Below are positions 5,435 through 5,479 of a stretch of DNA of 5,479 nucleotides, piece by piece. Source of the stretch: Clostridiales bacterium (GTDB lineage Bacteria > Bacillota > Clostridia > Lachnospirales > Lachnospiraceae); contig JAAZDA010000296.1 of the NCBI GenBank assembly GCA_012512995.1, forward strand, positions 1-5,479. The letters run 5' to 3'. Below the pieces are notes generated by a model. The model was not told where the DNA came from. It searched no databases and worked only from the letters and a program-made list of their open reading frames with translations. The first letter of the stretch is position 1; every line of letters begins with the position of its first letter. The position numbers were made by a program, and so were the translations under genes.

Positions 5435-5479
5435 ATGCGTACAAAGATTACTCTTGCCTGCACTGAGTGCAAGCGCCGC
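5435..5479 (+). CDS. rpmG: 50S ribosomal protein bL33, 5' end only
   Basis: Only the first 15 codons are inside the window: MRTKITLACTECKRR. The start matches bL33 of Firmicutes closely (typically MRVKITLACTECKxRNY). Cys9 and Cys12 form the first CxxC of the zinc ribbon, so this is the zinc-binding form. The complete protein is normally about 50 residues and sits in the large ribosomal subunit near the exit site. GGAGGA at 5421-5426, eight bases upstream of the ATG, supports the start. In Firmicutes rpmG is commonly followed by secE and nusG, which would be expected just beyond the window edge. Confidence 0.9.
   Translation, partial: MRTKITLACTECKRR

Noticed and set aside
5275..5472. 65-residue minus-strand frame over the glf-rpmG gap
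   Set aside because: It runs through the terminator, the promoter and the rpmG start. Its composition looks like translated noncoding DNA.

Overview
This 5.5 kb window looks like chromosomal DNA of a Gram-positive anaerobe in the Clostridia, most likely Lachnospiraceae or a close relative. This is inferred from strong GGAGG-type ribosome binding sites, moderate GC content, the family types of the encoded proteins and an rpmG start resembling the Firmicutes zinc-ribbon form. It holds six genes: four complete and two cut by the window edges. There is no sign of a mobile element, CRISPR array, tRNA or rRNA.

Left part (1-1260): the minus strand carries metY, an O-acetylhomoserine sulfhydrylase that lacks only its C-terminal end. 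A 94-bp divergent intergenic region separates it from a plus-strand gene. That gene encodes an unusual single polypeptide joining a TauC/SsuC-type ABC permease to its ATPase. Sharing a divergent promoter region with a sulfur-assimilation enzyme suggests, but does not prove, that the transporter imports a sulfur compound. No substrate-binding protein is visible.

Middle part (2674-4060): an 8-bp perfect hairpin follows the transporter gene. Next comes a YhhN/TMEM86-family integral membrane protein (putative lysoplasmalogenase), then a small, very acidic, soluble protein with TerB-like Asp-rich loops.

Right part (4059-5479): glf (UDP-galactopyranose mutase) starts 9 bp after the acidic protein, and its Shine-Dalgarno sequence overlaps that gene's stop codon. 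A hairpin plus T-tract terminator follows glf. The probable promoter of the next operon lies at the glf stop codon, upstream of that terminator. The window ends 15 codons into rpmG (ribosomal protein bL33).

The plus-strand genes share orientation and may be partly co-transcribed. Functionally they form separate themes: sulfur amino acid synthesis and transport, lipid turnover, cell-surface galactofuranose, and translation. The least ordinary items are the permease-ATPase fusion, the triple acidic-loop protein, the insertion in Glf and the interleaved promoter/terminator before rpmG. I did not find strong evidence of a wholly new system.
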